60,107 nucleotides of DNA from a virus, in the IMG/VR virus record IMGVR_UViG_3300005613_000072, positions 1-60,107 of that record, one strand, 5' to 3'. The position numbers were made by a program, and so were the translations under genes. Positions within the stretch are counted from its first letter, which is position 1. Each line of letters starts with the position of its first letter. The notes under the pieces are model-generated. The model had not been told where the DNA came from. It searched no databases and saw nothing but the letters and a program-made list of their open reading frames with translations. Positions 45,029 to 53,808 of the stretch are shown one piece after another.

Positions 45029-45058
45029 TGGGTACAAACTAAGAAAGGAGAGATACTT

Positions 45059-45427
45059 ATGACTTCTAAACGAATGATGGAATTTGCAAAATTACTGGAA
45101 GAAAAGACACTACTGGAGGAAAAACTGCGGGAATTAAAAACAAGGATTGATCTTGAATCATTAGGAATTGCCGAATACTTCAACGAAGAAGGCATCAACG
45201 AAATTACCGGTACTTTTGGAACATTAACCCGCAAAAATGTTCGATCTGTTCACCGTAAAAAAGATAGTAATGCCGTAGAATACGTAGAACAGCATTTCCC
45301 GGAATTAGTACGCAAAGACTTCAATACCCGAGCACTCACAGCAAGGCTCGCTGATGGCGTACCTAACCCGGAAGAGTTTAACCAGTACTTTATTGTCGAA
45401 GAAAAAGAAACTATTATTCTTAAATAA
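45059..45427 (+). CDS. Unknown coiled-coil protein (122 aa)
   Basis: I chose ATG 45059 (MTSKRMMEFAKLLEEKTLLEE), with AAGAAAGGAG upstream. An N-terminal coiled coil (about residues 6-35) precedes a small folded domain (GTFGTLTRKNVRSVHRK..., VRKDFNTRALTARLADG). It is cotranscribed with the sliding clamp, so a replication accessory is possible; there is no direct evidence. Confidence 0.75.
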   Translation: MTSKRMMEFAKLLEEKTLLEEKLRELKTRIDLESLGIAEYFNEEGINEITGTFGTLTRKNVRSVHRKKDSNAVEYVEQHFPELVRKDFNTRALTARLADGVPNPEEFNQYFIVEEKETIILK

Positions 45428-45443
45428 AAAGGAGTGTGCTACT

Positions 45444-46571
45444 ATGGTAATTGATGGTGCAATGTTAAAGTATATTTGGAAAATGGCAAAATTAATTATT
45501 CCAAAGAAAGTTAGCTACCCGTTTATCCCGGCTGTTGCCGGGGTATATATTCACGAAGTACCTACGGATACGGGTTCTGAGCTTATAGCAGAAACTACTA
45601 ATGGGATTGAGTCAGTCTATGTTAAAGTAAAAGATTTCTCCGAATCTACAGAAGTAAAAGAACTTTTTAAGGCACTAATTCCATTAGATAATCTAAAATA
45701 TCTGGCAGATATTGGGCAGACAATAGCGTTGTACAGAGAAAATGGTATGGTGTATGCAAAAACCAATAGCAAAGTTTTTTCCGTGTATTCAGCGGATTAT
45801 GAAGAACTATTGGATGCTCATCCTTGGTTAGAAGCTAAAGATATACCAGAAAATGCTTTACCGGTAGATAAAACAAAACTACAAGAAACTTTGAAGACCC
45901 TTCGATTTTCTATGGGCACTGATTCCTTTTTGCAGAACTTGTACGGTGTTTACATGGAACCAGTAGATGATAAATTACGGTTTGTTAGTTCAGACGGATA
46001 CAGGTTAACCATGTGTGATTTAAGTACCACTAATGGAATTGAACATCCCGCGGTACTTATTAGAAATCCTTTTATTGAAATTCTTACGGCACTTAAGAAA
46101 TTTACATTGTATATTGATAAAAATACTTTATTTGCGACAACCACAGCCTATGTTGGGGATAAAACATACTTTGACGTAGAAACAACCTTTTTATCTAAAG
46201 CGGCTGATTATCAGTATCCAGATTACCGTAAAGTTTTGCCGGAATCACGAAAACACATTATGGTATTTGATACTTTGGATATCACCAAAGCAGTAGAAAA
46301 AGCCGTGAAATCTAAGGTTGATAGGGTTGAGTTAGTAACTTATGAAGATCAATTAGGGGTATGCTATAAAACTGGTGAGTCTTATGTGCCTATTTTGGAA
46401 CGTCTATCTACTAACTTACAGTTTTCTGTGTGGGTAAACCCAGAATTTTTACTGGAAACCCTGAGAGCTTGTGATACTAATGAAATTAATGCTGTATTCA
46501 ACGATAGAAACGAACCAATCGAGCTGTATTGGGAAGACAAACGGCATATTCTAATGCCTATCCGTAGTTAA
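45444..46571 (+). CDS. dnaN: DNA polymerase III beta subunit (sliding clamp), 375 aa
   Basis: I chose ATG 45444 (MVIDGAMLKYIWKMAK) with AAGGAGTGT upstream. The three-domain clamp pattern is clear: FVSSDGYRLTMCDL (DnaN FVATDGHRL), YQYPDYRKVLPE (central domain), VNPEFLLETLRACD and the terminal HILMPIRS (DnaN VVMPMR). Length is standard. The phage clamp could tether the host polymerase to phage forks, as no polymerase gene was recognised. Confidence 0.92.
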   Translation: MVIDGAMLKYIWKMAKLIIPKKVSYPFIPAVAGVYIHEVPTDTGSELIAETTNGIESVYVKVKDFSESTEVKELFKALIPLDNLKYLADIGQTIALYRENGMVYAKTNSKVFSVYSADYEELLDAHPWLEAKDIPENALPVDKTKLQETLKTLRFSMGTDSFLQNLYGVYMEPVDDKLRFVSSDGYRLTMCDLSTTNGIEHPAVLIRNPFIEILTALKKFTLYIDKNTLFATTTAYVGDKTYFDVETTFLSKAADYQYPDYRKVLPESRKHIMVFDTLDITKAVEKAVKSKVDRVELVTYEDQLGVCYKTGESYVPILERLSTNLQFSVWVNPEFLLETLRACDTNEINAVFNDRNEPIELYWEDKRHILMPIRS

Positions 46572-46594
46572 GTATTTAACTAAAGAAGTTAAAT

Positions 46595-46666
46595 GGGCGC
46601 GTAGCTCAATGGAAGAGCGTCTGACTCATAATCAGTTGGTTGTTGGTTCAATTCCAACCGCGCCCA
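46595..46666 (+). tRNA. tRNA with CAU anticodon (Met or lysidine-Ile2)
   Basis: The 7-bp acceptor GGGCGCG/CGCGCCC, a D arm GCTC/GAGC, an anticodon loop CTCATAA with CAT at 46627-46629, T arm GTTGG/CCAAC and discriminator A form a full cloverleaf. No CCA is encoded. The anticodon stem has a U-U mismatch at 27-43. It is not an initiator (the first pair is G-C and there is no G-rich triple). ATA codons are frequent in the neighbouring genes, so a lysidine-modified Ile2 tRNA is plausible. Confidence 0.95.
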
Positions 46667-46711
46667 TTACTTTTGACAATTGAATAATCCTGCATAAGAG
46701 AGGCGATTTTT

Positions 46712-47551
46712 TTGCTAACCACTTGGTACACTTCGTTAGTTGACGGCGCAGTTAGGCGATATGGGGACTTACCACAGCCGAATAATAAGATTGCAGGAGT
46801 TTCTTCTATAACCGAGTTTGTTAAAGTACGTGGCGGAGAATTTAGACTTGGGAAACCGGATAAAATCCGCGGATTAAAAGACTTACCAAGGCACACAGCA
46901 ATACTAAACTATAACTACTTTATTGGTAAATACACTATAACGGAAAAAACTTTTTCCAGATTTAACGGGGATTACGATATATCGGAACCAAGTATTCCGG
47001 CTACGTCTATAAGTTGGTTTGATGCCTTAGATTTTTGTAACGATGTAAGTAGACTAAACAACTTGCCAGTAGCTTATAATAAGCATGGGGAACTTTTAGA
47101 TCAGTATGGCAATACTACCGTTGATATAACAAAAGTTGTGGGGTACAGGCTACCTACGGAAACAGAATGGGAGTATGCTGCTATAGGCGGTATATCAGAA
47201 CTAAATTTTCAATTTTCTGGAAGTAACATTATTGATTATGTAGGTTGGCATAAAGATAATTCTGGTAATCATTTACATGAGGTAGGTGAATTACAATCTA
47301 ATACCTTGGGAATTTTTGATATGACTGGAAACGTAAATGAGTGGTGTTATGATTCCTTTGATTATGGAAACCCGGAATTTTTTAAGGAGACTATAAATAA
47401 CATAGGCGGTTATACGGGAGCTTACAAAATTGTGCGCGGAGGAAGTTGGGCAGACCCAGTTGGGCACTGTGCTATTACATACAGGGATTACTGCGCACCA
47501 CACCAGAAATACCCCGTTATAGGCTTTAGACTTACAAGAACTGAAGTATAA
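46712..47551 (+). CDS. FGE-sulfatase/C-type-lectin-fold protein (279 aa)
   Basis: TTG 46712 is preceded by GAGAGGCG. The SUMF1/FGE fold is evident: VRGGEFRLG, TEKTFSRFNG, ATSISWFDALDFCNDVSRL, YRLPTETEWEYAA, FDMTGNVNEWCYD, IVRGGSWADP and a final GFRLTRTE. The catalytic Cys pair of true formylglycine enzymes is not conserved (CAITYRDYC instead of CxxxxC), so a binding role is more likely. No reverse transcriptase or template repeat is present, so it is not shown to be diversified. Confidence 0.88.
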   Translation: MLTTWYTSLVDGAVRRYGDLPQPNNKIAGVSSITEFVKVRGGEFRLGKPDKIRGLKDLPRHTAILNYNYFIGKYTITEKTFSRFNGDYDISEPSIPATSISWFDALDFCNDVSRLNNLPVAYNKHGELLDQYGNTTVDITKVVGYRLPTETEWEYAAIGGISELNFQFSGSNIIDYVGWHKDNSGNHLHEVGELQSNTLGIFDMTGNVNEWCYDSFDYGNPEFFKETINNIGGYTGAYKIVRGGSWADPVGHCAITYRDYCAPHQKYPVIGFRLTRTEV

Positions 47552-47576
47552 ACCCACACAAAATCGGAGGAAAAAA

Positions 47577-48767
47577 ATGTTATCTAAACCCAAACTTTTT
47601 GTAATGTCGTTGCAACATTTGTTAGCAATGTTTGGCGCAACTGTGCTTGTACCGGTACTGGTAGGGATTCCGCCTTCCGTGGCGTTGTTTACGTCCGGTG
47701 TAGGAACCTTAATTTTCCATTGGTGTACAAAATTCAAGGTACCGGCTTACCTTGGTAGCTCTTTTGCGTATATTGCACCAATTATTACAGTAACATCTTA
47801 CTACGCGGCTAACGGAAATAACGTTGATGCTATTGCGTATGCAACCGGTGGTATTCTTTTAGCGGGTTTTGTAAAAATGCTCTTTGCCTACTTGATGTAT
47901 AAAATTGGCATCGAAAAAATTACAAAAGTTTTTACGCCGGTTATTACGGGAACCATGATTGTACTAATAGGGTTGATCTTAGCTCCTGTGGCGGTAGATA
48001 TGGCAGCCACGAACTGGCTACTGGCTGCAGCCACAATCTTAATGGTTATTGTCACTAAAAGCTTTGGTAAAGGTTTTATTAAGCTACTTCCAATTATTGT
48101 TGGAGCTCTTTCTGGATATTTGTTAGCTTTGGCTATTGGTGAAGTTAGTTTTGAATTTACAAGTTTTATTAGCATTCCTAAGTTTGTTTTGCCGAAATTT
48201 TCTTGGTTTGCTATTAGCGTAGTAGTGCCAGCAGCTATTGCACCGGCAATTGAACATATTGGTGATATTTTTGTTATATCGGAAACAGCAGAAAAACCTT
48301 TCTATAAAGACCCGGGTATGCACAGAACGCTTCTTGGGGATGGATTAGCCACTTCTTTTGCCGGATTACTTGGCGGCCCCGCTAATACAACCTACTCGGA
48401 GAATACTGGGGTAATGGCTCTAACTAAAGTTTATGATCCAGTCATTATGCGAGTTGCCGCGATTTTTGCTATTATCTTATCTTTTTTCCCGCCCGTAGAA
48501 GCGCTTATCATGAGTATTCCACAGTCTGTAATGGGCGGTATTAGTATCTTTTTGTTTGGTATGATTGCTTCTATTGGTATGAAAGTACTGGTCCATAATA
48601 AGGTTAAATTCACAGACAAAAACTTGATTATCATGTCTTTAATGTTGATTTCTGGACTTGGTGGAGCCGCTTTTTCTTACGGAGAATTTATCTTGCAAGG
48701 ATTGGGGTTAGCTGCTGTTATAGGGGTACTTCTACAGTTAGTCTTGCCTAACAACAAGGAAGTATAA
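47577..48767 (+). CDS. NCS2 uracil/xanthine permease, UraA-like (396 aa)
   Basis: An inner-membrane protein with about 12-14 hydrophobic segments. It starts MLSKPKLFVMSLQHLLAMFGA, the NCS2 QH motif, and carries PAIEHIGDIFVISETAEKPF and AGLLGGPANTTYSENTGVMALT, the uracil-permease helix regions with the substrate-contacting E residues. It imports uracil or a related base with protons. Upstream has CGGAGG. Such transporters are very unusual in phages; nucleobase salvage to feed the large dTTP need is a reasonable role. Confidence 0.93.
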   Translation: MLSKPKLFVMSLQHLLAMFGATVLVPVLVGIPPSVALFTSGVGTLIFHWCTKFKVPAYLGSSFAYIAPIITVTSYYAANGNNVDAIAYATGGILLAGFVKMLFAYLMYKIGIEKITKVFTPVITGTMIVLIGLILAPVAVDMAATNWLLAAATILMVIVTKSFGKGFIKLLPIIVGALSGYLLALAIGEVSFEFTSFISIPKFVLPKFSWFAISVVVPAAIAPAIEHIGDIFVISETAEKPFYKDPGMHRTLLGDGLATSFAGLLGGPANTTYSENTGVMALTKVYDPVIMRVAAIFAIILSFFPPVEALIMSIPQSVMGGISIFLFGMIASIGMKVLVHNKVKFTDKNLIIMSLMLISGLGGAAFSYGEFILQGLGLAAVIGVLLQLVLPNNKEV

Positions 48768-48792
48768 CCCTACTTGAGGGGGAAAATTATAG

Positions 48793-49512
48793 ATGTTTAG
48801 TCAGATAGTTTCTTTTAGTGGCGGTAAAGATAGTACCGCCATGCTTCTTATGATGCTGGAAAAAGGGATGCAGGTAGACGAAATAATTTTCGTTGATACA
48901 ACAAAAGAATTTCCGGAAATTTATAGGAATATCACTAAAGTAGAAGCCTACATTGGTAGAAAAGTCACTAAAGTAGCTATTGATTTTGATTACTGGTTTA
49001 AGGATATTGATCATAAATCTAAAGATCGCAACGGATATGGCTGGCCAACACCAAAAAATAGATGGTGTACAGGACGTAAACGAGGTGCTTTTAATCAAGC
49101 TGCTAAGGGACGAAAGTATGATTCACATACTCAAAATCGTACTACACCACCACGAAGAGCCGATATCTACTTGGGAATTGCTGCAGATGAACCACGTAGA
49201 ATAAGAGACATTAAAAATACCCACTACCCATTAGCGGAATGGGGAATTACTGAAGCACAAGCACTACAGTACTGCTATGACCATGGATTTGACTTTGAAG
49301 GTGCTTACGAACACTTTCGTTCATTATCTTGCTATTTATGCCCTTTTCACACATTAGACCAAACAGAAGCGGTTTATAATTACTACCCTGAACAATGGAA
49401 AGATATGCTTCGTTTAGACGATTACGCACACAACCTATACAAAAATAAGTATCGCATCGCAGACTTGCCGGCTATATTTGAACAACGCAGGCTAAAAAAG
49501 AAGGTGGAATAA
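48793..49512 (+). CDS. PP-loop (PAPS reductase-like) protein (239 aa)
   Basis: The N-terminus has the PP-loop SFSGGKDSTAMLLMML. RWCTGRKRGAFNQA and FRSLSCYLCPFHTLDQ supply cysteines that could bind metal or a cluster. The family includes PAPS reductases and DndC-type sulfur-transfer ATPases. In phages such proteins adjoin methyltransferases. A sulfur or nucleotide modification role is possible but not proven. It overlaps the FAD protein start by 1 base. Confidence 0.82.
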   Translation: MFSQIVSFSGGKDSTAMLLMMLEKGMQVDEIIFVDTTKEFPEIYRNITKVEAYIGRKVTKVAIDFDYWFKDIDHKSKDRNGYGWPTPKNRWCTGRKRGAFNQAAKGRKYDSHTQNRTTPPRRADIYLGIAADEPRRIRDIKNTHYPLAEWGITEAQALQYCYDHGFDFEGAYEHFRSLSCYLCPFHTLDQTEAVYNYYPEQWKDMLRLDDYAHNLYKNKYRIADLPAIFEQRRLKKKVE

Positions 49513-50705
49513 TGGAAATTGCAATTATCGGCGGCGGAACTGCCGGTATTACCTTAGCGTATCTACTAAAAGATTGTTATAATATCTGTATTTTTGAGCG
49601 TGGTAAGGACCCATATCATAGGGAACCCGATTATGGCTTTGGTGGCTCCGGAACTTTTTCCGACGGAAAACTTACCCTATCTAAAGAAGTTGGGGGACAA
49701 CTCGGTGGAATTCTGCCCAACGATAAGTATGTAGAATACGAAACAAAGGCTCTTAACTTCTGGCTTGGAAATAGGGATATTAGGGATTTTGAATTTGGCA
49801 AATATACCGCAGATCAAAATAAATTGCGCAGGGAATTATTAGCCCACAACTATCGTCTAATAGAAGCAGGGTTTATCCATCTTGGCACAGAAACTATGCA
49901 GGCACGTGCAAAAGAGCTATACGAAGAATTAGTAAGTCATCCACGTGTTACTATTATGCTGGAACAACCCGTGGAAGACATTGAAGCTATTGCGAAAAAT
50001 TTTGATCTGACTGTTATTGCTACGGGTAGAACTGGTTACATAGCGTTAGAAAATTTTTTGCGCAAAAAAAGACTTAAGTACTTAGACAATATAGTAGATG
50101 TAGGTATTCGCTACGAAGTAAAAAACGAAGTTGTAGAACATCTGACTAAGACGCTATATGAATTTAAGATCACCCGGAATAATGTTAGAACATTTTGCGT
50201 CAATCCAAGTGGCTTTGTTGTAGAAGAAAATGGGTTGGCTAATGGGCATAGTTTTTTAAGCACGAAAAGTGATTTCACAAATTTTGCTGTATTATACAAA
50301 TACATAACTAAGAATGCGTCTAAATTTGCAGATAAACTAAAGTCACATTTTAATGGTGTCAAAGTAATGCCTTATGGAAAATTTTGCGGGAAAAAAGATA
50401 TTTTACCTAATGGAAGAACTTACCTTAATGCCAAAGAAGAAGATTTTGTAAGTTTAATACCGGAAACCGTAGTAACACAACTAACAGACTTTATTAATGG
50501 ATTAGAACCTATAATCCCAGGCATTGCAAACGATACTAATAATGTATATGCCCCGGAAATTAAAACAAATTCCATAGTACCACAGATGTTAGAGTTATTT
50601 AAGTTAGTAGATAATACCTATATTATCGGCGATATTACAGGCTATACACGGGGTATCATGCAAGCAACTATTTCCGCATTTTACTTAGCGGACAAGCTTA
50701 TTTAG
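49512..50705 (+). CDS. FAD-dependent oxidoreductase, COG2509-like (397 aa)
   Basis: An N-terminal Rossmann motif, IGGGTAGITLAYLL, is followed by the characteristic GGSGTFSDGKLT. The C-terminus has TYIIGDITGYTRGIMQATIS, the FAD-binding G-D-x-T-G motif of this family of uncharacterised flavoproteins. It is coupled with the PP-loop gene. The substrate is unknown. An enzyme pair with sulfur-type chemistry is suggested by the order. Confidence 0.85.
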   Translation: MEIAIIGGGTAGITLAYLLKDCYNICIFERGKDPYHREPDYGFGGSGTFSDGKLTLSKEVGGQLGGILPNDKYVEYETKALNFWLGNRDIRDFEFGKYTADQNKLRRELLAHNYRLIEAGFIHLGTETMQARAKELYEELVSHPRVTIMLEQPVEDIEAIAKNFDLTVIATGRTGYIALENFLRKKRLKYLDNIVDVGIRYEVKNEVVEHLTKTLYEFKITRNNVRTFCVNPSGFVVEENGLANGHSFLSTKSDFTNFAVLYKYITKNASKFADKLKSHFNGVKVMPYGKFCGKKDILPNGRTYLNAKEEDFVSLIPETVVTQLTDFINGLEPIIPGIANDTNNVYAPEIKTNSIVPQMLELFKLVDNTYIIGDITGYTRGIMQATISAFYLADKLI

Positions 50706-50713
50706 GAGGTATT

Positions 50714-50926
50714 ATGTTAGAAACGGGTATGGAAATTATTCATAAAGATGGCGAACTTGTAGAAAAACACAAGCTTTTTAGGGTTACCAGCGGAAAAAAC
50801 TCGGGTTTATTCTATCTATTAGAAGATGGTACTATTGTAGCAGCAGAACTAAACGGTGAAATTATTAGCGAAAAAACTTTTTTGCCAAAAAAAGGTAGTT
50901 TAACCGCCTATGAAAATCCAAAGTAA
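50714..50926 (+). CDS. Unknown protein (70 aa)
   Basis: GGAGG precedes ATG 50714. It has a beta-strand-rich pattern (FRVTSGKNSGLFYLLEDGTIVAAEL). The C-terminus, KTFLPKKGSL, is repeated as the start of a short open frame 1 kb downstream, beyond the methyltransferase, which points to duplication or insertion. Confidence 0.75.
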   Translation: MLETGMEIIHKDGELVEKHKLFRVTSGKNSGLFYLLEDGTIVAAELNGEIISEKTFLPKKGSLTAYENPK

Positions 50927-51924
50927 GGGTAAGTTATGGAAAATATTATCGAACAATTACTGGAAAGTACTGGAAAACTAACAACCCGCAAAAAAGGTGT
51001 ATTGGCGGAAAAGTATGTTGTCTCACCTTTTTCTATACTATACACTCGTGACGGTAGCTGGCAAAGCAGAAAAAAAGCATGGCTTAGCTTAGGATTACGA
51101 AGCGAACTTGGAAGGGATAAGGCATTAACATACCCACAAATAGAAAATCGCACTGATTTTGTAGGCGAAGCTATCAAAGCAAAGGGCGGTACAAGCGTAT
51201 TTGATCCGGTACTAACAGAATGTTTATACCGCTGGTTTACGGGCACTAATTACCAAGTTATTGATCCTTTTGCCGGTGGGTCTGTGCGTGGGATTATAGC
51301 GGGTTTAATGGGAAGAAAATACTGGGGATGCGACCTAAGCCAAAAGCAAATCAGTGCAAATAAACAACAAGCAGAAAGTATTATTATAAAAAGGAATGAG
51401 CCTAAGTTTCATGTTCCAGTATGGATTACAGGAGATAGTTTAACCGAAATGTATACAGCACCACAAGCAGATTTTATATTAACTTGCCCACCGTATGGCC
51501 AGTTAGAAAAATATAGTGATGACCCGCGAGATTTATCAAATATGGATTATAATACATTTATAGACGTTTACGGGAAAATAATTTCCATAAGCATTGAAAA
51601 ACTGAAAGATAATAGATTTTGCGCAATTGTTGTTGGAAATTTCCGTAATAAATTAGGTTTCTACGAGGATTTTGTTGGGGATACAGTACGCATATTTCAA
51701 AAAGAGGGCGCGAAATTATACAATGATGCTATATTAGTAAATCAGATAGGCACTGGTGCTATAAGGGCTTCGAGTCACTTTGACCCGGGACGTAAACTTG
51801 TAAAAATGCACCAAAATGTACTGGTATTCTGTAAAGGTGATTGGCGACAAGCCACGCAAGAGTTAAAAACTGGAGGCGTATTATGATTATGCAAAAAACT
51901 TTTTTGCCAAAAAAAGGTAATTTA
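50870..51924 (+). repeat. 33-bp imperfect direct repeats bracketing a methyltransferase gene
   Basis: AAAAAACTTTTTTGCC followed by AAAAAAAGGTA(G/A)TTTA occurs at 50870-50902 and 51892-51924 (about 31 of 33 identical). The first is the end of the 70-aa gene; the second starts a 31-codon remnant frame. The gene between is a complete DNA methyltransferase. Confidence 0.9.
50936..51886 (+). CDS. DNA methyltransferase with CPPY motif (316 aa)
   Basis: Motif I DPFAGGSVRGIIAGL (AdoMet binding) and catalytic motif IV LTCPPYGQLEKY define an N4-cytosine or N6-adenine methylase. The order (X region, I, IV) and the 'dPFaGs' form are of the beta/gamma type. AAGGGTAAG precedes the ATG. It is bracketed by 33-bp imperfect direct repeats (50870-50902, 51892-51924). 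It likely protects DNA from host restriction; the target site cannot be read from sequence. Confidence 0.88.
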   Translation: MENIIEQLLESTGKLTTRKKGVLAEKYVVSPFSILYTRDGSWQSRKKAWLSLGLRSELGRDKALTYPQIENRTDFVGEAIKAKGGTSVFDPVLTECLYRWFTGTNYQVIDPFAGGSVRGIIAGLMGRKYWGCDLSQKQISANKQQAESIIIKRNEPKFHVPVWITGDSLTEMYTAPQADFILTCPPYGQLEKYSDDPRDLSNMDYNTFIDVYGKIISISIEKLKDNRFCAIVVGNFRNKLGFYEDFVGDTVRIFQKEGAKLYNDAILVNQIGTGAIRASSHFDPGRKLVKMHQNVLVFCKGDWRQATQELKTGGVL

Positions 51925-51978
51925 AATACCCCTGAAATTAAACAAAACAGTCAGGAGTTAAAAAATGCCGAAAATTAA
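51883..51978 (+). CDS. Short remnant frame (31 aa) duplicating KTFLPKKG
   Basis: It begins at ATGATTATG overlapping the previous stop and reads MIMQKTFLPKKGNL..., the same phrase that ends the 70-aa protein at 50714. It overlaps the next methyltransferase start. It is most likely the end of a duplicated gene left by insertion of the methyltransferase, rather than a functional protein. Confidence 0.35.
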   Translation: MIMQKTFLPKKGNLNTPEIKQNSQELKNAEN

Positions 51979-52582
51979 ATTGATACAAGGTGATTGTTTG
52001 GAAAAAATGAAAGATATTCCTGATAAAAGTGTGGATTTGGTACTCACTGATCCTCCCTATGGTATAGGATTAAAATATAACACATACCAAGACACAGAAG
52101 AAAATTGGTATAATTTAATGACTAATGCACTACCAGAAATTAAACGAATAAGTAAAATGGCAATACTGCCTTCCTGTAAAATACATAGAATGAAGTGGAT
52201 TTACGATAATTTCCCCCCAGATTGGTTAATTTGTTGGTATAAGGGGTCTACTGGGCACGCTTCTTTTATTGGGTTTAATGACTGGGAACCTCATTTAGTT
52301 TATGGAAGACGTCTAAACAATCAATATATGCATGATTATTTTCAAACAAAACCAAGTCCAAAAAAAGGTGAATTTAATCACCCCTGTCCCAAGCCTTTAG
52401 AATGGGCGGAATGGCTAATTACCAGAGTTGCGCGTAAAGATACAATAACAGTTTGTGATCCATTTATGGGGAGCGGGACCGTTGGTGTTGTATCTAAAAA
52501 ACTTAACCACAATTTTATTGGAATAGAACTTGATCCAGAATACTTTAAAGTTGCAGAGAAACGAATAAATGAAAATATATAA
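51965..52582 (+). CDS. DNA methyltransferase with DPPY motif (205 aa)
   Basis: Motif IV TDPPYGIG and motif I CDPFMGSGTVGVV near the C-terminus give the beta-class order (IV before I), as in many small phage N6-adenine/N4-cytosine methylases. At 205 residues it is short, lacking a large target-recognition domain. AGGAGT precedes ATG 51965. It is adjacent to two further methylases. Confidence 0.88.
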   Translation: MPKIKLIQGDCLEKMKDIPDKSVDLVLTDPPYGIGLKYNTYQDTEENWYNLMTNALPEIKRISKMAILPSCKIHRMKWIYDNFPPDWLICWYKGSTGHASFIGFNDWEPHLVYGRRLNNQYMHDYFQTKPSPKKGEFNHPCPKPLEWAEWLITRVARKDTITVCDPFMGSGTVGVVSKKLNHNFIGIELDPEYFKVAEKRINENI

Positions 52583-52605
52583 AACTACAGAGGAGTTAAA
52601 ATATC

Positions 52606-53667
52606 ATGAATGTGTTAAGCTTATTTGATGGTATGTCATGTGGTCAAATTGCGCTTGAAAGATCGGGGATCAAAGTTGAAAATTACTTTGCTTCTGAGAT
52701 TGATAAATATACTATACAAGTAACTAAACACAATTACCCAAACACAAAACATATAGGGGATGTAACAAAGGTTAAAGGTACCGATTTACCCAAAATAGAT
52801 TTATTAATAGGCGGGAGTCCGTGCCAAGGATTTAGTTTTGCGGGTAAACAGTTAAACTTTGAGGACCCAAGAAGCAAATTGTTTTTTGACTTTGTAAGAT
52901 TACTGCAAGAAACAAAACCTAAATATTTTTTACTCGAAAATGTGGTGATGAAACAAGAATATCAAGATATAATAAGTCAACATTTAGGTATTAAGCCCAT
53001 TTTAATAAATAGTAGTTTAGTTTCTGCCCAAAATAGAAAACGCCTTTACTGGACTAACATACCAAATATAACCAAACCACAGGATAAAGGTATAACCTGG
53101 GGCGATGTTAGAGAGTATGGCGTAAATACTGAGAGCTATTACTATACAGATAAAGCAATGCAGTGGTTAGCGAGAGTAAGCCAAAAGAAAAACAAACCTT
53201 TAACTGTACATTCTAACAACGATAAGATGCAGATGCTTGAAGCAAGTCATTATAAAAAATATAGTAATCAACGGTTTTTTGGGATTGTGGATTTGCCAGA
53301 AAATAAACAAGCAGTTGCGGGAATGAGAGGGCGTTATTTAATTAATGGTAAAGCGCAGATTGGAAAACAAAGTTTAAAAGGACTAACAAAGCAATACATT
53401 GAGTTTAAATACGACGGAAAAACTAATGCTCTAACTACTGTCGCAAAAGATAATGTAGTAGTACCTTTTACTTTACCAAATAGAGTACCTGCCGATGAAT
53501 TTTTCTTTCGTTATTTAACGCCTTTAGAATGTGAAAGATTACAAACAGTGCCGGATAACTATACAGTTTGTGTAAGTAATACGCAAAGATACCGAATGCT
53601 GGGCAATGGATGGACTGTCGATGTGATTGCACATATCTTTAAGGGATTGTTAAAGGATGTATTGTAA
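52606..53667 (+). CDS. DNA cytosine-5 methyltransferase (353 aa)
   Basis: The C5-methylase motifs are present: I SLFDGMSCGQIALERSG, IV GGSPCQGFSFAG (catalytic Cys in PCQ), VI LENV, VIII AQNRKRLYW, and X RYRMLGNGWTVDVIAHIF. The variable segment of about 140 residues between VIII and IX is the target-recognition part. TAGGGG-type DNMT3-like N-terminus MNVLSLFDGMSCGQ is common in phage methylases. GAGGAG precedes the ATG. The target sequence is unknown. Confidence 0.93.
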   Translation: MNVLSLFDGMSCGQIALERSGIKVENYFASEIDKYTIQVTKHNYPNTKHIGDVTKVKGTDLPKIDLLIGGSPCQGFSFAGKQLNFEDPRSKLFFDFVRLLQETKPKYFLLENVVMKQEYQDIISQHLGIKPILINSSLVSAQNRKRLYWTNIPNITKPQDKGITWGDVREYGVNTESYYYTDKAMQWLARVSQKKNKPLTVHSNNDKMQMLEASHYKKYSNQRFFGIVDLPENKQAVAGMRGRYLINGKAQIGKQSLKGLTKQYIEFKYDGKTNALTTVAKDNVVVPFTLPNRVPADEFFFRYLTPLECERLQTVPDNYTVCVSNTQRYRMLGNGWTVDVIAHIFKGLLKDVL

Positions 53668-53808
53668 AAATGGCGCAGATTAAACCAGAGGAATAAAAAT
53701 GCGATGGCGTAGAATAGTAAATCAATTTTAAAGTCATTCTCAGGTCTGTAGCGATGTTTTACCGCACTTTTGTGTGTGCTTAACAAAGATAAATTAACGG
53801 AGGATATC

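Noticed and set aside
44993-45058. Longer start for the 122-aa gene
   Set aside because: The upstream start lies before and within a perfect promoter, while ATG 45059 has a strong AAGGAG-type site.
46674-46702. TTGACA after the tRNA as a promoter
   Set aside because: No acceptable -10 lies at 16-18 bases; the sequence there does not resemble TATAAT.
46712-47551. Diversity-generating retroelement target
   Set aside because: The FGE fold is typical of such targets, but no reverse transcriptase or template/variable repeat pair was seen in the window.
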